NCBI GenBank assembly: GCA_944989445.1
Contig: CALYLW010000436.1
Location: forward strand, 124,001-188,000
DNA length: 64,000 nt
DNA from: Ampullaceana balthica
Taxonomy: Eukaryota; Mollusca; Gastropoda; Lymnaeidae
Reading direction: 5' to 3'
Each line of letters starts with the position of its first letter. The first letter of the stretch is position 1. The notes under the pieces are model-generated. The model searched no databases and was not told where the DNA came from. It saw only the letters and a list, made by a program, of their open reading frames with translations. This document shows, piece after piece, positions 45,948-59,027 of the stretch. A program made the position numbers and the translations under genes.

Positions 45948-48500
45948 ACTAGAAAAATACCCGCACTTTGTAGCGGGAGTGTGCTGACCCTTTATCCAAG
46001 TATTAGGTGATGGTTATTACAATTTTTATTTGCCAAGTTAAATTTCAGATTCATCTATTTAGTTAAAATCTTATGAGAAACAGAGATATGCCATTTTACC
46101 GCGTGAGTTGTTTTCACTTAATGCAGTGCCTTTTAACATAACCTTACTATTTAAAAGATATGATTTATTAAATAATGATTCTTGCCGACCATAATAACTA
46201 AATTTACAATTTCATTCCCACTTGTACAAAATTAACATAACTTATATGTTTTCCGAAAGAGCTCTACCACCCTCGTCACTCAAAAATTTAATATATAATT
46301 ACGAAACTGCATCGTATCACAATTGTAAGTTATATAATATTTGTAACCACGTCTATGAGATAAAGAACATGTGGCACTATCCCTTTAAAAGGCAAAAGCT
46401 AATTGACTCATAGCGCAAATAAACAAAATTATAAATGTACTTTCTAAAATACTATTTTAAAAAAAAACGGTCGTATTAAAATGATATAAAAAAATGTGCA
46501 CACCATATTTAGACATATAGAAAGCTGGCCGCATAAAATAAAGTCTTGTTATAAAGTAAATGTACTGGACCAAAATAACTCTTCATTTTGACGTATTCAT
46601 AATTGTCTAAACAGGGAAATAATATTTAACATTTTTTATGTCTCTATATTTTACGATTTATATTTACGGTTTATAAGCAATGTGTATAATTTCAAAAAGG
46701 AATCTTTTTTTTTGTTCCCTATTTCGGATAAGGCATCATATTTTGTAAATTATATTCAATGCACACACACACACCAGATTTTATATCTGAAAAATAAAAT
46801 AAATTAAAAAAAAAGATTCAACCGTCTGTTAATAAGCGCATCTTAAAAATGATTAAAAGGCAATTTTAGAAATGGCCTATGCTATTCTGAATACAAAGGA
46901 ATGAACATAAAAACATATTCAATTCGCAATTCATATTAATTAAGCGTTTTCAGGATCACTTCATTAAATTTAGTCAACTTTTGTTAATACGTTCGGTAGC
47001 GAAAGTTTATAATGTATAGTGTATATAAAGCTTAAGTAAACAGTTTTAAAGTGTAGTTTATTTGACATAGGCCATCACTTTCAACATAAAATAAACTCGC
47101 TACATCTATGGTTTTTAATTAAATGTCGAGTTATGAATTAAATTTTTTAAAATCCCAATTTTATTCATTGCATGTAAAATATTAATACAATGCATCGTGA
47201 AAATAATTGAAATAAAATAATTTAAACGCATATGTAATATATAAAGCTCAGTTGATATTTTTATGTTTGTTTGTTTGTATCCATTAAAAAAAGGCCACTG
47301 CTTTGTTGACATTTTTCCAAAAGATCTCTGCCACTGTCGTCACTAAAAAAGCTCTTATATATTTACGACACTGCAATGTAACACAATTGTAATTAATACA
47401 ATATTTGCAACAGCGTCTATGAGATAAAGATAATAAAGATAAATAAAAAAATTAGGCTATATTCCTAATTTTAAAAAAACAAAACAAAACAAATCAATTT
47501 TATGTTAAAAATGCATGTGAAACCATTACAATAATCGATTTTAAAAATGGCCTATGTTAATCCATCATCAAAGGAATGAACATAACATATTCAATTCGCA
47601 ATACAAAATAATTAAGCGTTTTCAGGATCACTTTATTTAGTTTAATCTACTTATGTTAATAGGTCCGGTAGCCTAAGTTTAAATAGTATAAGTGTATAGG
47701 TTATGTAAAAGACAATAGCTTATGTAAAAGACAAACAAAATATAAATGTTATATTAATAGGACACAGCTAAATTTAAGATGCGTACACGAAAATGTGCGC
47801 ACAGTAATCAGGCGATAAAAGATTTTAAAACGTGCACCGCTAAAAATGAAGCCTTGAAAAAAATACTGACACAATTATTACATAAATAGGTTTTTCATTA
47901 AATGTCGAGTTATGGAACAGAAAATAATTAAAACAAATTCGCAATTAAATTTAAACGTGTAAACAATTAAATCTAATGCATCGTGTGGCAGTTGTAATTA
48001 AATATGTTTACGTGTCTATCTAATATATAGAAAGTAACAGTAAAGAAAATGACAATTCTTTGTACTACACAGCTCAAATTATGAAGCGTACACGAAAATG
48101 TGCGCACCGTAATTAGACATTATAATATTTTTTCAAATGCGCACGGCTGAAAATAAAGTATTGGCATTGGGGAAAAAAAACGTCACCAAAAGTAACTCGC
48201 TTTGAACGGCATTTGAACGTCCGCGTAAATTTGTTCAATACAGAAATGAGGTTAAATTTTTTATTCTTTGTCTCTGCATTTTCTGATTATTTAATTTACG
48301 GCATTCGGGCAAAAGGGACAATTACAAAAACTAACTTAAAACCACCTTCAGGGTAAAAGGAACCGTCCTGCCAAATTTGGTCCCCGTCCGTCATTTGGTT
48401 TTTCCGTGATTGTCTAACAGAAAGTCGAAAAGTGAAACATACAAACATACAAACATACAAACATACAAAGATACAAACACCAACTAAGCTTTATATATTA
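45948..48500 (+). mobile_element. Family C composite repeat
   Basis: Starts 'ctagaaaaatacccgc' with an inverted CCCGC...GCGGG, and ends with 'cctgccaaatttggtccccg', an (ACATACAA)n tract and 'gctttatatattagatat'. Such ends are common in invertebrate interspersed repeats. Internal blocks are duplicated: 46250-46370 matches 47310-47430, 46860-46995 matches 47535-47665, and 47745-47870 matches 48060-48170. No coding content; class undetermined. Confidence 0.55.
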
Positions 48501-49424
48501 GATATATTTGTAAACGATGCTATCTTCCAGCTCCTTTTTAAAATCCAACACTTTTCTCACACATCGGACGTTAGCAATGTCATAACTTGGGCTGGGCCGG
48601 GTTGGCGTATTTCCTGGGTGCAAGAAATTGACGTCCGTCATGATCTTTTAGAGTAGAGGTTACTGCTAATCCCCTCAGCCGACGCCGCGCACCCAATACG
48701 CCACAAAATTTTCGTCCGCCAAAAATCCGCCGGAATATATGCGGCGCGCCGCATTAGCCACCGTATTTTGTCATTCGTAAATCCGCCGAAAATGAACGAG
48801 CCGCCGTAAATTATTGTTTTTGTTTTCTTAAGTTTCATTGCGTTCCGTTTTAAGAATAAACGAAAGTTCTCACGAGAAAATTAAATTTCGCAGTGAAATA
48901 ATATACGTGATAAGACTGAATGTTTACTTTTTTTACGTTACGCTATTTCTAATGTAACAATTCTTTATGACTACAGTATATGATGATTTTAGGTGAACTC
49001 AAATGTCAGCAAATGTCATCTAAACCGGGAAGAGAGGCAGTGCATTAAAAACGTAAAAGTAAATCCTAAACCGCTTAGCCTACATGGAAATTCGAAAGCA
49101 CAATGCTGGAAATATTTTGTTGGCCTGTTCTCTGCTGATGGGAAAAATGTATACGAAGATCAAGTTTATTGACAGTACAAAGTATATATTTTTTTTCATA
49201 TTTCCGTAAGTATTGAGAAGGCAGAGATATCGTTATCTGGTTCTGTAGTGACTGGTTCGCCTTTGAAAATTTTGCTAAAGATGGTTTTGTTGACTTCTTC
49301 AAAATTAATTGCCCATCTCTCAACATACCGGCGCCTGTAACACTTGCTGGAACATCCCTGGATGATGTTTTACGAATATTTCGTAATCACCCGAAAATCA
49401 GCTGCAAATGTCAATTTACGGAGA
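48501..49424. other. No gene; CG-containing repeat-like sequence
   Basis: A stretch with repeated 'aaatccgccg'-like motifs (48700-48800) in otherwise AT-rich DNA. Open frames lack family signatures. Confidence 0.45.
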
Positions 49425-49597
49425 TATCGTCTAATACGGATATCAGCCGAAAAATTATGTCAGCCAGCCAAAATTTAAAAATCCGGCTAATCCGGATATC
49501 AGCCGAAAAATTATGTCAGCCAGCCAAATTTTAAAATCCGGCTAATCCGGATATCAGCCGAAAAATTATGTCAGCCAGCCGAAATTTAAAAAAACAT
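49425..49597. repeat. 55-bp tandem repeat, 3 copies
   Basis: 'atccggctaatccggatatc' + 'agccgaaaaattatgtcagc' spaced 55 bases (49481, 49536 and an earlier edge near 49427). Confidence 0.88.
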
Positions 49598-49748
49598 TCG
49601 ACTGGCGGGTCTATTTACTGTTATAAGTCAACAAGGCACAAGTTAGGGGCGGATCACATCGCTAATTTTACTAATGCAAGAACATAATAAATTATGTTAT
49701 TATAAAAAAAGTTAAAATTCCGTCTTTATTTTGATTATGATTATTTCT

Positions 49749-50010
49749 ACAACATCAAGTTCAGACTTATATCACTATTGTTGAAGTATGTCATTGACGT
49801 ACAACATCAAGTTCAGACTTATATCTCTATTGTTGAAGTATGTCATTGATGTACAACATCAAGTTCAGACTTATATCCCTATTGTTGAAGTATGTCACTG
49901 ACGTACAACATCAAGTTTAAACTTATATCCCTATTGTTGAAGTGTGTCATTGACGTACAGCATCAAGTTCAGACTTATATTCCTTTGTTGAAGTATGTCT
50001 TTGACGTAGC
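49749..50010. repeat. 52-bp tandem repeat, 5 copies
   Basis: 'acaacatcaagttcagactt' starts at 49749, 49801 and 49853, then two more units with small changes. It lies at the outer side of family A copy A8. Confidence 0.93.
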
Positions 50011-50220
50011 TAGCGCGTATTTCACCCGGTGCAGTTAGATTATGGTGCAGCACTTACATCCCTCGCCCGTTTCAAACGATTTATTTCTCCTAGTAAAATA
50101 AAGTCCAGAGAAGAAGAGACAAGATGGATTGATTTATAAATGAAAGCTTTTGAACAAATGTCCCTAATAATTCCTTATATAATTGGAATTTAATATTTAA
50201 TTGTTTATGATATGTAAATT

Positions 50221-50290
50221 AGGGGCCACGATGGTCGAGCGGCAGGCCTGCTCAGCTGGCGTACAGAGAGTCATAGGTACAAAATGTATA
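50221..50290 (+). repeat. Decayed tRNA-like SINE head
   Basis: GATGGTCGAGCGGCAGGC matches the A-box side of the SINE at 61-331; the B box is not preserved ('gtcataggtac'). Confidence 0.4.
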
Positions 50291-50689
50291 GAAGGCAGTT
50301 AATACAAGAAAGCAATAATCCTCTGTAAAGAACGGTCGTCTGTAATGTCCACGGGTCGCTCCCTTTCGTTCTACTTTGACCTCCCCTGTGTTCGGAACCC
50401 CTGCCTCCAAAATGGAAATGCTAGTATATATTCTATTCAGTACGTTACTGAAAAACTCAATTTTGTGAAGTAGTTAGATATACTTTCGTGTAGGATTTTT
50501 AAATTTTTAAATTATTTAATTTTTTATAAAATTATGTTTTTAATTTTTAATTTACCCCTCATAATTCTCTTTCTTTTCAATAAGAAATTCAAAATAATTT
50601 AAAGAAAAGAAAAAAGAAATGTGCTCTATTTGGAAAAATGTATGTTTTCTGATAAATCTACAAATATATAACACTTAAGTTTAATTTGT
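50291..50689. other. No gene recognised
   Basis: Possible continuation of the SINE, then AT-rich sequence. Confidence 0.45.
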
Positions 50690-51100
50690 ATTGACATTGT
50701 GCTGCACCACAGAGCACCGGTGCACACGTATTTTATGTGATATTTCACTTGATTAAACTTATCTATGGAGATAAATAACAATATTTTATTTCAAAAATAA
50801 CTTTTAATACTTTATTAAAATGCTATTAGACATTGGACTAATAATTTGTGTTACTCAAATGTTTAAGGTTGTGTGACTTAAATTTTGCAAATAAAATGAA
50901 AATTGAACGCAAAAATGAAGGGTTTATTGTCTGTTTTTAAAATTATGAAAACAATGAAATTATTTCATGTTTTATTAAATACTATAATTGTCTACTTGTT
51001 TCAAGATATGGACAGTTTTTACCGAACAAATAAAATTTTATTTCATCTAAGTGGCATGCCACTTGATTTCGCTTACTTCAATAAGAGGTTCAATGGAGTA
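50690..51100 (-). repeat. Family A dispersed repeat, copy A8
   Basis: HP2 AAGTGGCATGCCACTT at 51049-51064 and the box with GCACCGGTGC at 50716-50725. HP1 is decayed ('cttacttcaataagag'). Confidence 0.68.
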
Positions 51101-51384
51101 AATAAATATTCAAACATAAGCTTTTAATGAGCTTTATAAATATCTGTTTATAATTAGATCTATATTTAAGAAATACCTTCGAGTCAATACCAGCTAATGT
51201 TTACGTTGTTGTTATTAGACATGGCAAAACACCAGCATGGCAGAGAATAACACACACCATCAAATAATGAAGTAATGTTTAATATTATTTTGCAAATTAG
51301 ATAATATATATTTTATATCTTAAACTGGAAAATGAAAAAGGGTAAAACAAAAAGAAGCCTAATAAAAAATTTCGGTGTCATTAA
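51101..51384. other. No gene recognised
   Basis: AT-rich linker between family A copy A8 and the minisatellite. Confidence 0.5.
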
Positions 51385-51725
51385 TCATCTCTATACATGT
51401 ATATAATATTATCTCTATACATGTATATAATATTATCTCTTTACATGTATATAATAGTATCTCTATACATGTATATAATATTATCTCTATACATGTATAT
51501 AATATTATCTCTATACACATGTATATAATATTATCTCTATACATGTACATAATTTTATCTCTATACATGTATATAATATTATCTCTATACATGTATATAA
51601 TATTATCTCTAGACATGTATTTAATATTATCTCTATACATGTATATAATATTATCGCTATACATGTATATAATATTATCTTTATATATGTATATAATATT
51701 GTCTCTTTACATGTATTATCTCTAT
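51385..51725. repeat. 24-bp minisatellite, about 14 copies
   Basis: 'tatctctatacatgtatata'+'atat', 24 bases. Open frames on both strands result from the unit length. Confidence 0.95.
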
Positions 51726-51757
51726 ATTTTTATAGCCATATACATCACTATATCCTA

Positions 51758-51937
51758 TGGGTCACTCATAGGACAACTCCCCCATCCCTTCTGAATTTCC
51801 GCCATCCTGTACATCTCAGTGACACTTTGGGTTATTCCACTGTCTTGTCCCCAAAGTTGAAATACAATCCCTGTGAGATATCCGTAGACCTGTCCCCTGG
51901 GTAACCTGTCCCAATCACCCGTACGCGGTTCTCTACA
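51758..51937 (-). repeat. 3' LTR of the gag-protease element
   Basis: Minus strand TGTAGAGAACCGCGTACGGG to GAGTGACCCA, TG...CA ends. Contains a middle segment of about 75-85 bases that the other LTR lacks. Confidence 0.8.
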
Positions 51938-52820
51938 CTATCTCCTGCAACAAAAAATGTAATGTCTCCTGACATTATTTACCACCATACACTAAGTTCA
52001 ATACTGATTCGTACATGGCTTCTAGTGACATGGACTATTAGCATTCATTAACGACAGCTGATACTTATGTATGCGATGTTGCCTTCATTATAGCTATCTC
52101 CCCATGTGTACGTAGTTTACTGAAAATTCTGCGCGTCTCCCTTCCCGAACCTCAGCGTAACCTACCAAGCCTATAAAGTCAACGTTCATGTCAATCAGTA
52201 GTAGGAAGTCAGTCTGCCAGATGAGACTCAAAACACAACAATAATTTGACAACATCAAACAAAATAAACATGACCACATTCAGGTGATCGCAGTAGTAAA
52301 CAATAGTGCAATATAATGTACGACAATAAAGGTTCAATGAAAGTGAAATACATAAATCAACAATAATAATTGCAATGCATCGTCATAAATCATGTAAGAG
52401 CAGTGGGCAAACAAAACACAATAACAGAATTCATCATAATAAATCGGTAAAAGCATAAGACAGCAAAACACACTAAAATCATTTTATCATAAATCATGTA
52501 ATTGCATTACACAACTAACCAAAATAGTTATCTCATAATCGCCTGTCACACGAATAGTTCATAATCTTCGACTTCAATTTCGGCGGATAAGTGTCATCAT
52601 GTTTCATACTGGCATGTCCCTCAAAATGAATTATTTTCATTGTCTGCCCTTCTTTGATTTCGAACAAATTCTCACTAAATTTCCTGGTGATAACGAAATG
52701 ATTACGACGGCGATTTGTGTTTTTGTTTTCTCGACACGCTTGGTTGACGGAGTCGGACAATTAAATTTTGAATGAGCGATTTGCCTATCTGGTCGTGACG
52801 TCACCTTTCTCCCGCTCCTG

Positions 52821-54309
52821 TCACATTGTCCCCCTTGTGTCGACTCTAGCAAGGCGTCTGAATTGATCACGCCTCTTGACGGACGTATCATTCACATTCC
52901 TTAACCTGGATACCGGCAAGGGGTCGTGCTTAATAGGACTACTCTGGCCGCGAGTAACCCTAGTCAGCTGACTTTGACGTGAACCTTGCCTTTTGTTCAC
53001 TTTTACTGCATTCACTCCCACATGGGGAGACACTAGTAACTGGGTTTTTTTCGCCCCATTAGAAACACTAGTATCACTATAAACATTAGCACTGGAGTAC
53101 ATTTTATACGGTTCACAACTTAATCTTTTTCCTTTAAGCACTACTTGAACTTTGATGTTTCCCAATGTCAGCCCTTGGCTGACAGAAAAGGAAAAATTGA
53201 ATTTGCACAAAAAGTCAAAACCAAGGTATCCATCCTCGGCTATCTCAGCAACGTACACGGTCCAAGGATACACCTTGTTACCAATCTTTAATTTTAATTG
53301 ACTCACCCCATACAGCTTGAGAGGTGCTCCATTTGCGGTCTGTAGGTTCACAGTGTTCAGTTTGTGAATTAAGGGGCGCTGCTTACGTGGGATTTCAAAG
53401 ATCTTTTCTTTGAAATTACGGGCACCGCCGCTCCCGTATCCATTAGGAATTCACTTCTTACACCACACACTTGAACTGGGACATACACTGCACGTGAATT
53501 AACATGATTCTCCATCACTGAAATACTATTCAGCTGTAGCGGTCTAGGAGTTGTCCCTCCCCGTTCCTCAGAAGCACAATTACGGGCAAGGTGACCGACC
53601 CCTTCACAATTGTGACACCTGAGCTCCGCCCTCCTCAGTTGTCTCGTCCATTGAGGCGCCGTGAGGTAACAAATGACCTTAGAACCTCTCTAAGGTCACT
53701 TACTTCACTCGATAACTGGTCAGTAGTCACTGACGCTACCATTTGCACTGGGGTACAGACGTTTTCCCTCAGATTTAAGAGCTGGTCAAGGGCAGCTCGA
53801 GCCTTGTCCACAGTGGGTGGTATGGCCATGATACCCACTTGTGACACAATCAAATGGTCTGGGAGTCCACGAAGAAATTGTTTAAACCCGATTGCATCAC
53901 GGGTTGTTTGATCTGCGTGGTGGAAGCTCTTGACAATCAACCTTTTTAGATCAGTCGCATACTCAGCTGTTGTTTCCGAGCTGAGCAAATTTCTTCTTTC
54001 CAATACGTTCTAAAAGAATGCTGGTGTTCTATGGTCGCTGAATCTATCTGCCAGGGCGTCTTTCAATTTGTCAAAAGTATTTCTTTCCTCTTCCTCAATC
54101 TCATTATAAGCAAAGTCAGCAGCCGCCTTTAATAAGACGCCTAAGTAAAGAAGTTTTTCCTCCTGGTTCCATTTCAAAATTTTAGCTACTGACTCAAATT
54201 GCACAATAAACGTCTGCCAGGCAGAGGTTCCATTGAAGGTGGTCAGATTATTAGTAGCTGTAGCCATTTTCGGTTTCGTTCGACTGGAACTGGGTCGTGC
54301 ACTGTGCAT
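52821..54309 (-). pseudogene. gag-zinc knuckle-protease pseudogene
   Basis: The gag part begins near 54309 (MHSARP; a second Met at 54267 fits MATATNN) and includes FNGTSAWQTFIVQFESVAK, a typical retrotransposon gag start. One in-frame stop (54010-54012) interrupts it; the same frame continues to 53635 with ERRNLLSSETTAEYATDL. A frameshift near 53640 leads to the CCHC knuckle CHNCEGVGHLARNC, then the retropepsin active site FLMDTGAAVPVIS (about 53425-53465). A further frameshift near 53370 leads to the open frame 53351-52821, with the second protease motif YLGFDFL. Three lesions make it inactive. Confidence 0.85.
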
Positions 54310-54841
54310 TACAGTCCATACGATATGAGCTTCTTTTCTCCTCGGAGACGCTGCAAGGCTAACATAATCCCACCGCTGCCACCCTTTGTAGAAGATCTGC
54401 CTTAGTCTCTTTGTCTACTTCTGCCACTCTCGTTCCAAGCAATAAGTCCAGCACGCTACTAAGCAAGACAGTTCTTTTATTTGAGTACAACACTTCTCAT
54501 CTGGCTGTCACTACGTTCTTAGTCCCCCGTCACTCTTTGTACTCCGTCCTCGTGGTACTCCAAATAACACGACCCACTAGCTCCCTGGCCTCCTATCTCG
54601 TTGCTCCCTTGGTTCGACTCTGTGGCTCCCTGGTCTCCTGCCCGGTGTAATATTTCCCTGCCCTTATGTGTCCAATTGCTTACCCTGCATTTAACCCTTA
54701 CATTCTTGGCTGGCCCCATACGCGTCTCCAACGAGTTTCTGATTGGTTAAAAGTTACTTAGTTTATGCTAATCTACAAACTTTCCCACTAAGTTATTTAG
54801 GTCGCTGAAATACAATATTGTTTCTACCCCGACTTAGACCA

Positions 54842-54944
54842 TGGGTCACTCATAGGACAACTCCCCCATCCCTTGTGAATTTCCGTAGCCGTAGACCTGT
54901 CCCCTGGGTAACCTGTCCCAATCACCCGTACGCGGTTCTCTACA
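54842..54944 (-). repeat. 5' LTR of the gag-protease element, internally deleted
   Basis: Same ends as the left LTR and near-identical flanking portions, but shorter by about 77 bases. Just inside (54841 leftward) the minus strand reads TGGTCTAAGTCGGGG, a plausible tRNA primer-binding site. Confidence 0.78.
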
Positions 54945-55129
54945 ATATAAAGATTTATCTAATTCTCGAACACTAAAATAAATAATTTTAAAACAACCGA
55001 AATTGACAAAAATCTTTAAAAAACTATAAATTCTTACCAGAACTAGAACTTCAAACACCAGTCTTCAATTATAACTGTTAGCTATTTTACAGTTTGTCAG
55101 TCTTATTTCAATTTTGACATTGAAGCAAT
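54945..55129. other. No gene recognised
   Basis: AT-rich sequence between the LTR element and family E copy 2. Confidence 0.5.
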
Positions 55130-55590
55130 ACATTTAAAATAAAACAAGTAATAAAAACTCGAATGAGTATTTAAAAGCCACTTCCAACAAAGAATTTCCG
55201 ATTTTTTATACAAGGGAAATCATTCTAGATTTCTTTAAAATTCATTTCAATTCAATAATTCTGAAACTAAACAAAACAGTTGATATCTATGTATTGCTGT
55301 TAACATTAACGGGATTCTAACGAAAATAGATTTTACAAAAATTCATTGTCCAAAATGTATTGAATATTATTAGCTATCGTTTGGCGTTTGTTTCAACGCA
55401 ATAGATGTTATAGTTGGCGAAATATTGACAACATACTGATTTCTTTTCGTTTTTTTTATTTTCCAGAATTTTTAGTAACATTTTCGGTAATCTTTTGGCC
55501 CGTGCACATCCTTGGAACCTCTTTAACATATTTACAAAAGATCCGAACCTTCTATCTGGTATGGTTCAGGGGGATTTAAATTTTAATATA
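55130..55590 (-). repeat. Family E dispersed repeat, copy 2
   Basis: Minus-strand match to 39190-39715 in the same block order; the shared peptide frame is broken by a stop after PEPYQIEGSDLL. Confidence 0.65.
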
Positions 55591-55807
55591 AAGTTATCAT
55601 GTCAATAAATAATTCTTCATCAAAATGGTGCATTTTTGGATTAGTAATTTTTGTACCATGCATTGATGCCTTTTTTCACTTGGAAGTCCGTTGGCAAGTT
55701 TTGACGATAACAAGGGGTTTCATGGGTCAAAAAAGTTTGGGAACAACTGATATAGAGTATTTAATTGTTTAAACATGTAAGATGGTACTTGTGAAGCTGA
55801 ATTTTGA

Positions 55808-56385
55808 GCTAGAATTGGGTCAGCAATGGCTGCAATGACGAAGTTAACCAAAATATGGAACAGCAAAAACATTAGCCTGCCAACAAAGCTCAGGCTTTAC
55901 AGAGCTCTCGTTAAAACCATTGTCCTTTATAAATGTGAGACCTGGACACTAATGGCAGCCACTGAAAGCAAGCTGCAGGCATTTGAAAACAAATGCATGA
56001 GAAAAATTCTCCAGATATCATATTTAGAATACAAGACCAATGAATATATCTGGGGCATAATAAACTCTATTAAGGGGCATCATGAAACCATTATAACAAC
56101 GATTAAAAGACGTAATATGGTATGGTTCGGTCATGTACTGCGACATTATACCCTGAAAAAAATTATCCTTCAAGGCACTGTAAAAGGGGGTCAGCGAAGA
56201 GGTCGACAACAGAAAGGCTGGATGGACAACATAAACGAATGGACAGGGATGAAATTGCATGAATTATCGGCCGCCGCTCAAAATAGGCAAATATGGGGAT
56301 CGTTATCTGTTGATGTGTACATGAGCTCCACCCAAAGACAGCAACGGTCATGGGACTGATTATGATGATGATAACCATTTTATGT
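55808..56385 (+). pseudogene. RTE-like LINE, C-terminal RT fragment with 3' tail
   Basis: Open from 55826 to 56359. It reads as the end of an invertebrate endonuclease/RT LINE: ARIGSAMAAMTKLTKIW, then PTKLRLYRALVKTIVLYKCETWTL, ENKCMRKILQISYLEYKTNEY, RRNMVWFGHVLRH, GGQRRGRQQKGWMDNI, and a C-terminal arginine/serine-rich end at a stop. The catalytic RT part and endonuclease are missing, so it is 5'-truncated; the upstream stop at about 55805 marks the break. The 3' end is a TGATGATGAT tail, typical of RTE-type insertions. The frame is intact, suggesting moderate age. Confidence 0.85.
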
Positions 56386-56394
56386 AACATATTA

Positions 56395-57010
56395 AGTATA
56401 CTCTCTTGCAGACAACAAAGACAAGTTTATTATACAATATAAATATTAATTATAAATTAGTAATTTTGAAGAATTATGACATAAACCTGTGGAATGAGTT
56501 TGTTGAAATTGGACTTAGGCTTTATCTGTGGTAGGATTCTCCTAACTATTCATTGAGATTGAATCCCTATTTATAGGGATCGAGATCAAGTGAAATAGCA
56601 CTTGAATAAAATAGACTGGTTTCCTAATGCAGAATGTTGCAGAGTTGTCGCTACGTTGCCTAAACAGTAAGCTAGGCATATATGTTAAAGTACATATAAA
56701 AAATGTATAGTTCTTTTAAATTATTTATAAATTACAATTTAAAATCAACTTTGTCATTCAAATGTTATGTTGCTATACATTTCTTACGTTAGGTCCATAC
56801 AAAAAAACTAACACAAGTATTCAATATCAAGAGTCATAAAATTGTAAACTATGAATAAATTAACATTTTTTGCAGAATAAAATTTCTAATCAATCAATTA
56901 TCCAAAGTTTGGTTAAAAAAACAACAACACATTTTGAATTTTATCGTAAATACAAAATTATCTGTGCCTTGTGGTGCATCGCTAATGGGAAAAACAATTT
57001 CCATTGCCAT
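56395..57010 (+). repeat. Family A dispersed repeat, copy A9
   Basis: HP1 ATCCCTA/TAGGGAT at 56563-56580 is perfect. HP2 is CAAGTG...CACTTG at 56587-56604 with a changed loop. The box 'gtgccttgtggtgcatcgct' follows at about 56966. Confidence 0.7.
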
Positions 57011-57399
57011 TTTTAACAACTTAGAATAATGCTACATTTATCTTAAGTTTCTAAATATTATATCTAAAAATAAACAACACCAGAACACAAATCACACATA
57101 CATAAATTAAATTACAGAAACTAAAATAGCAGATGTTAGCAATTAATAACTGTTAATAAATGATTTATATATAATTAAATTAACTATAATAGAAAAAGTA
57201 ATCAAAATGTTATCTTTTTCATTCGTTTGTTTTTAAATATGATTATTTATGTGTAAATGACGTCATTATTTTTGTGGTTTTTTCCATTTTTTAATAACTA
57301 TAATTATTGGCATTTATTATATTATTAAAAATATAAAATTATTTAAGTATAAGACATTTTAGTGCACCATTATTGTATCCCGTTTAAGCACAGTAAATA
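57011..57399. other. No gene recognised
   Basis: AT-rich; contains one TGACGTCA at about 57258. Confidence 0.5.
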
Positions 57400-57414
57400 T
57401 AATATAACTAGGTT

Positions 57415-57800
57415 GCGCTGAGGCGCCGTGGCGCCTACGGCGCCAACTTTTTGTAAATGCCCAACTAACTTATCCTTGTTTGATAAATACTTAATATTGA
57501 ACATACTGAAATGTACACAAAGTATTTTGTAATAGGGATTGTACGGCGCCTACGGCGCTAACTGTCGTTGTGGGGCGCCTACGGCGCCTACCCTTTTTTG
57601 TCAAAAGCCCAAGTAACTTATCATTTTTTCTAACAAATGATGTCATATAATATATATATTTTTTACAGCGCGTCTTAATTTATAATTATTTTGCACAACT
57701 TTTTACGCGCCTTTCGATGCACGCATTGTATTAAAATATAAGCTCAAAAAATGACGTCATAGCGTTCCACATCCTTCCAGCCTGTGAGTGACTTGGACTA
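57415..57800 (+). mobile_element. Family D element without tandem units
   Basis: GGCGCCGTGGCGCCTACGGCGCC palindromic start, conserved 5' body, a second GGCGCC block, then the 3' part with TGACGTCA (57752-57759) and 'gagtgacttggactattata'. The central units are absent. Confidence 0.65.
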
Positions 57801-57817
57801 TTATATCTATATATATA

Positions 57818-59027
57818 AAAATCAAAGTATGTATGTATGTATTTATGCATGTCTTTTATAGCTGACTAAACCATTCATCCGATCACCATGAAACTTTTGG
57901 AGACTTTTGAGTACGCTCCCGGGATGGAAATAGGCTACTTTATTTCATAATTTAACACTCATGGGGCGCCGGGGGCCCATAATGAAAATTGTTTCTTATA
58001 TGAGCTATATAAAAATTTGTTTAAGCCTTAGCTATTGCGTAAATTGATGGATCTTAATCAAACTTTGTATGTAACAACTTGGTAGGGGATATTGAAAGGC
58101 TATAGGGCATTAATTTCATAATGTCCATTTATTCGGGGCTGGGGGCCCAAAATATCTTTTTTCATAAACGTTTAAGATTTTATTCCCAATTCAATTATTA
58201 AATATTTTGAGAAATATAGATAAATATATCCACTATAAAATTGATTGAAATAAATAGGTGTTTTGGACTTGATATATTGCACTAATTGGGCCCTGGGGCC
58301 CTTAATGTCGTTTTTTGCTAATATGAGCTATATAAAATTAGTTTATGCGTTAGCTACAGAGTAGATGATTGGATCTTAACCAAACTTTGTATATAAAAAC
58401 TTGTTAGCCCATATTAAAATAACAAATGGCACTGCACTTCTAATGTCCAATTTTTCAGCGCCGGGGGCCCCAAATGTCTTCTTTTTTTGTATACTTTAAG
58501 AAATGATTTCCCACTCAGTTTTTAACGATCTTAAGAAATATATCCATGAGGAAACTGAATTTAAATGAACAGGTTTTCAAAATGTACATCTTGAACGGAA
58601 TGGGCCCGGGGGCCCCTTAATGTATTTTTTCATTATGTTAGCTATATAAAAATTAGTTTAAGTGTTAGATAATGAGAAAATAACTAGATTTTGACCAAAC
58701 TCGGTATATAAAAACTTAAGAGCCTAAATTAAATTACTATAGGGCAATGAACTGCTAATTTCCATTTCCTCGGGACTGGGGGCCCTAAATGTGTTTTTTT
58801 CTAACTTTTAATATTGTATTCCCAATTCAATTTTACATTACACGATATGGATAACTATAGATAAACATATTTATATATTTGTTATGAAATTGATTGAAAG
58901 GAACAGATTTTTAACTTCATATGTTAAACTGATGGGTCCGGTGACCCTTAATGTAATTGGTCGCTATTAAACTATATGTATTCCTTTTTACTGAGATCGT
59001 TGCATCGCTCGACGGGTCTGCTAGTTA
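57818..59027 (-). mobile_element. Family B element, inverted copy
   Basis: Minus strand from 'ctagcagacccgtcgagcga' (59025) to 'catacatactttgattttta' near 57820. It has the GGGCCCC-type boxes every ~130-170 bases and a single 3' end, giving a length of about 1.2 kb, probably closer to the basic element than the copy at 35812. Confidence 0.72.

Larger units (their letters stand above)
51758..54944 (-). mobile_element. LTR retrotransposon keeping only gag and protease
   Basis: Bounded by two related LTRs (left 180 bp, right 103 bp). On the minus strand the order is 5' LTR, a TGG-starting primer-site-like sequence, gag, zinc knuckle, protease, a non-coding stretch, purine-rich GCAGGAGATAG, 3' LTR. 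Reverse transcriptase, RNase H and integrase are absent, so it would depend on another element. Protease and knuckle suggest Ty3/Gypsy or a related group. No matching target duplication is seen (TCCTA left, ATATA right). Confidence 0.82.

Noticed and set aside
51359..51794. Long open frames on both strands
   Set aside because: Again a 24-bp minisatellite without stops; no other coding sign.
53591..53911. Plus-strand 106-codon frame
   Set aside because: Antisense of the gag/zinc-knuckle region of the LTR element.
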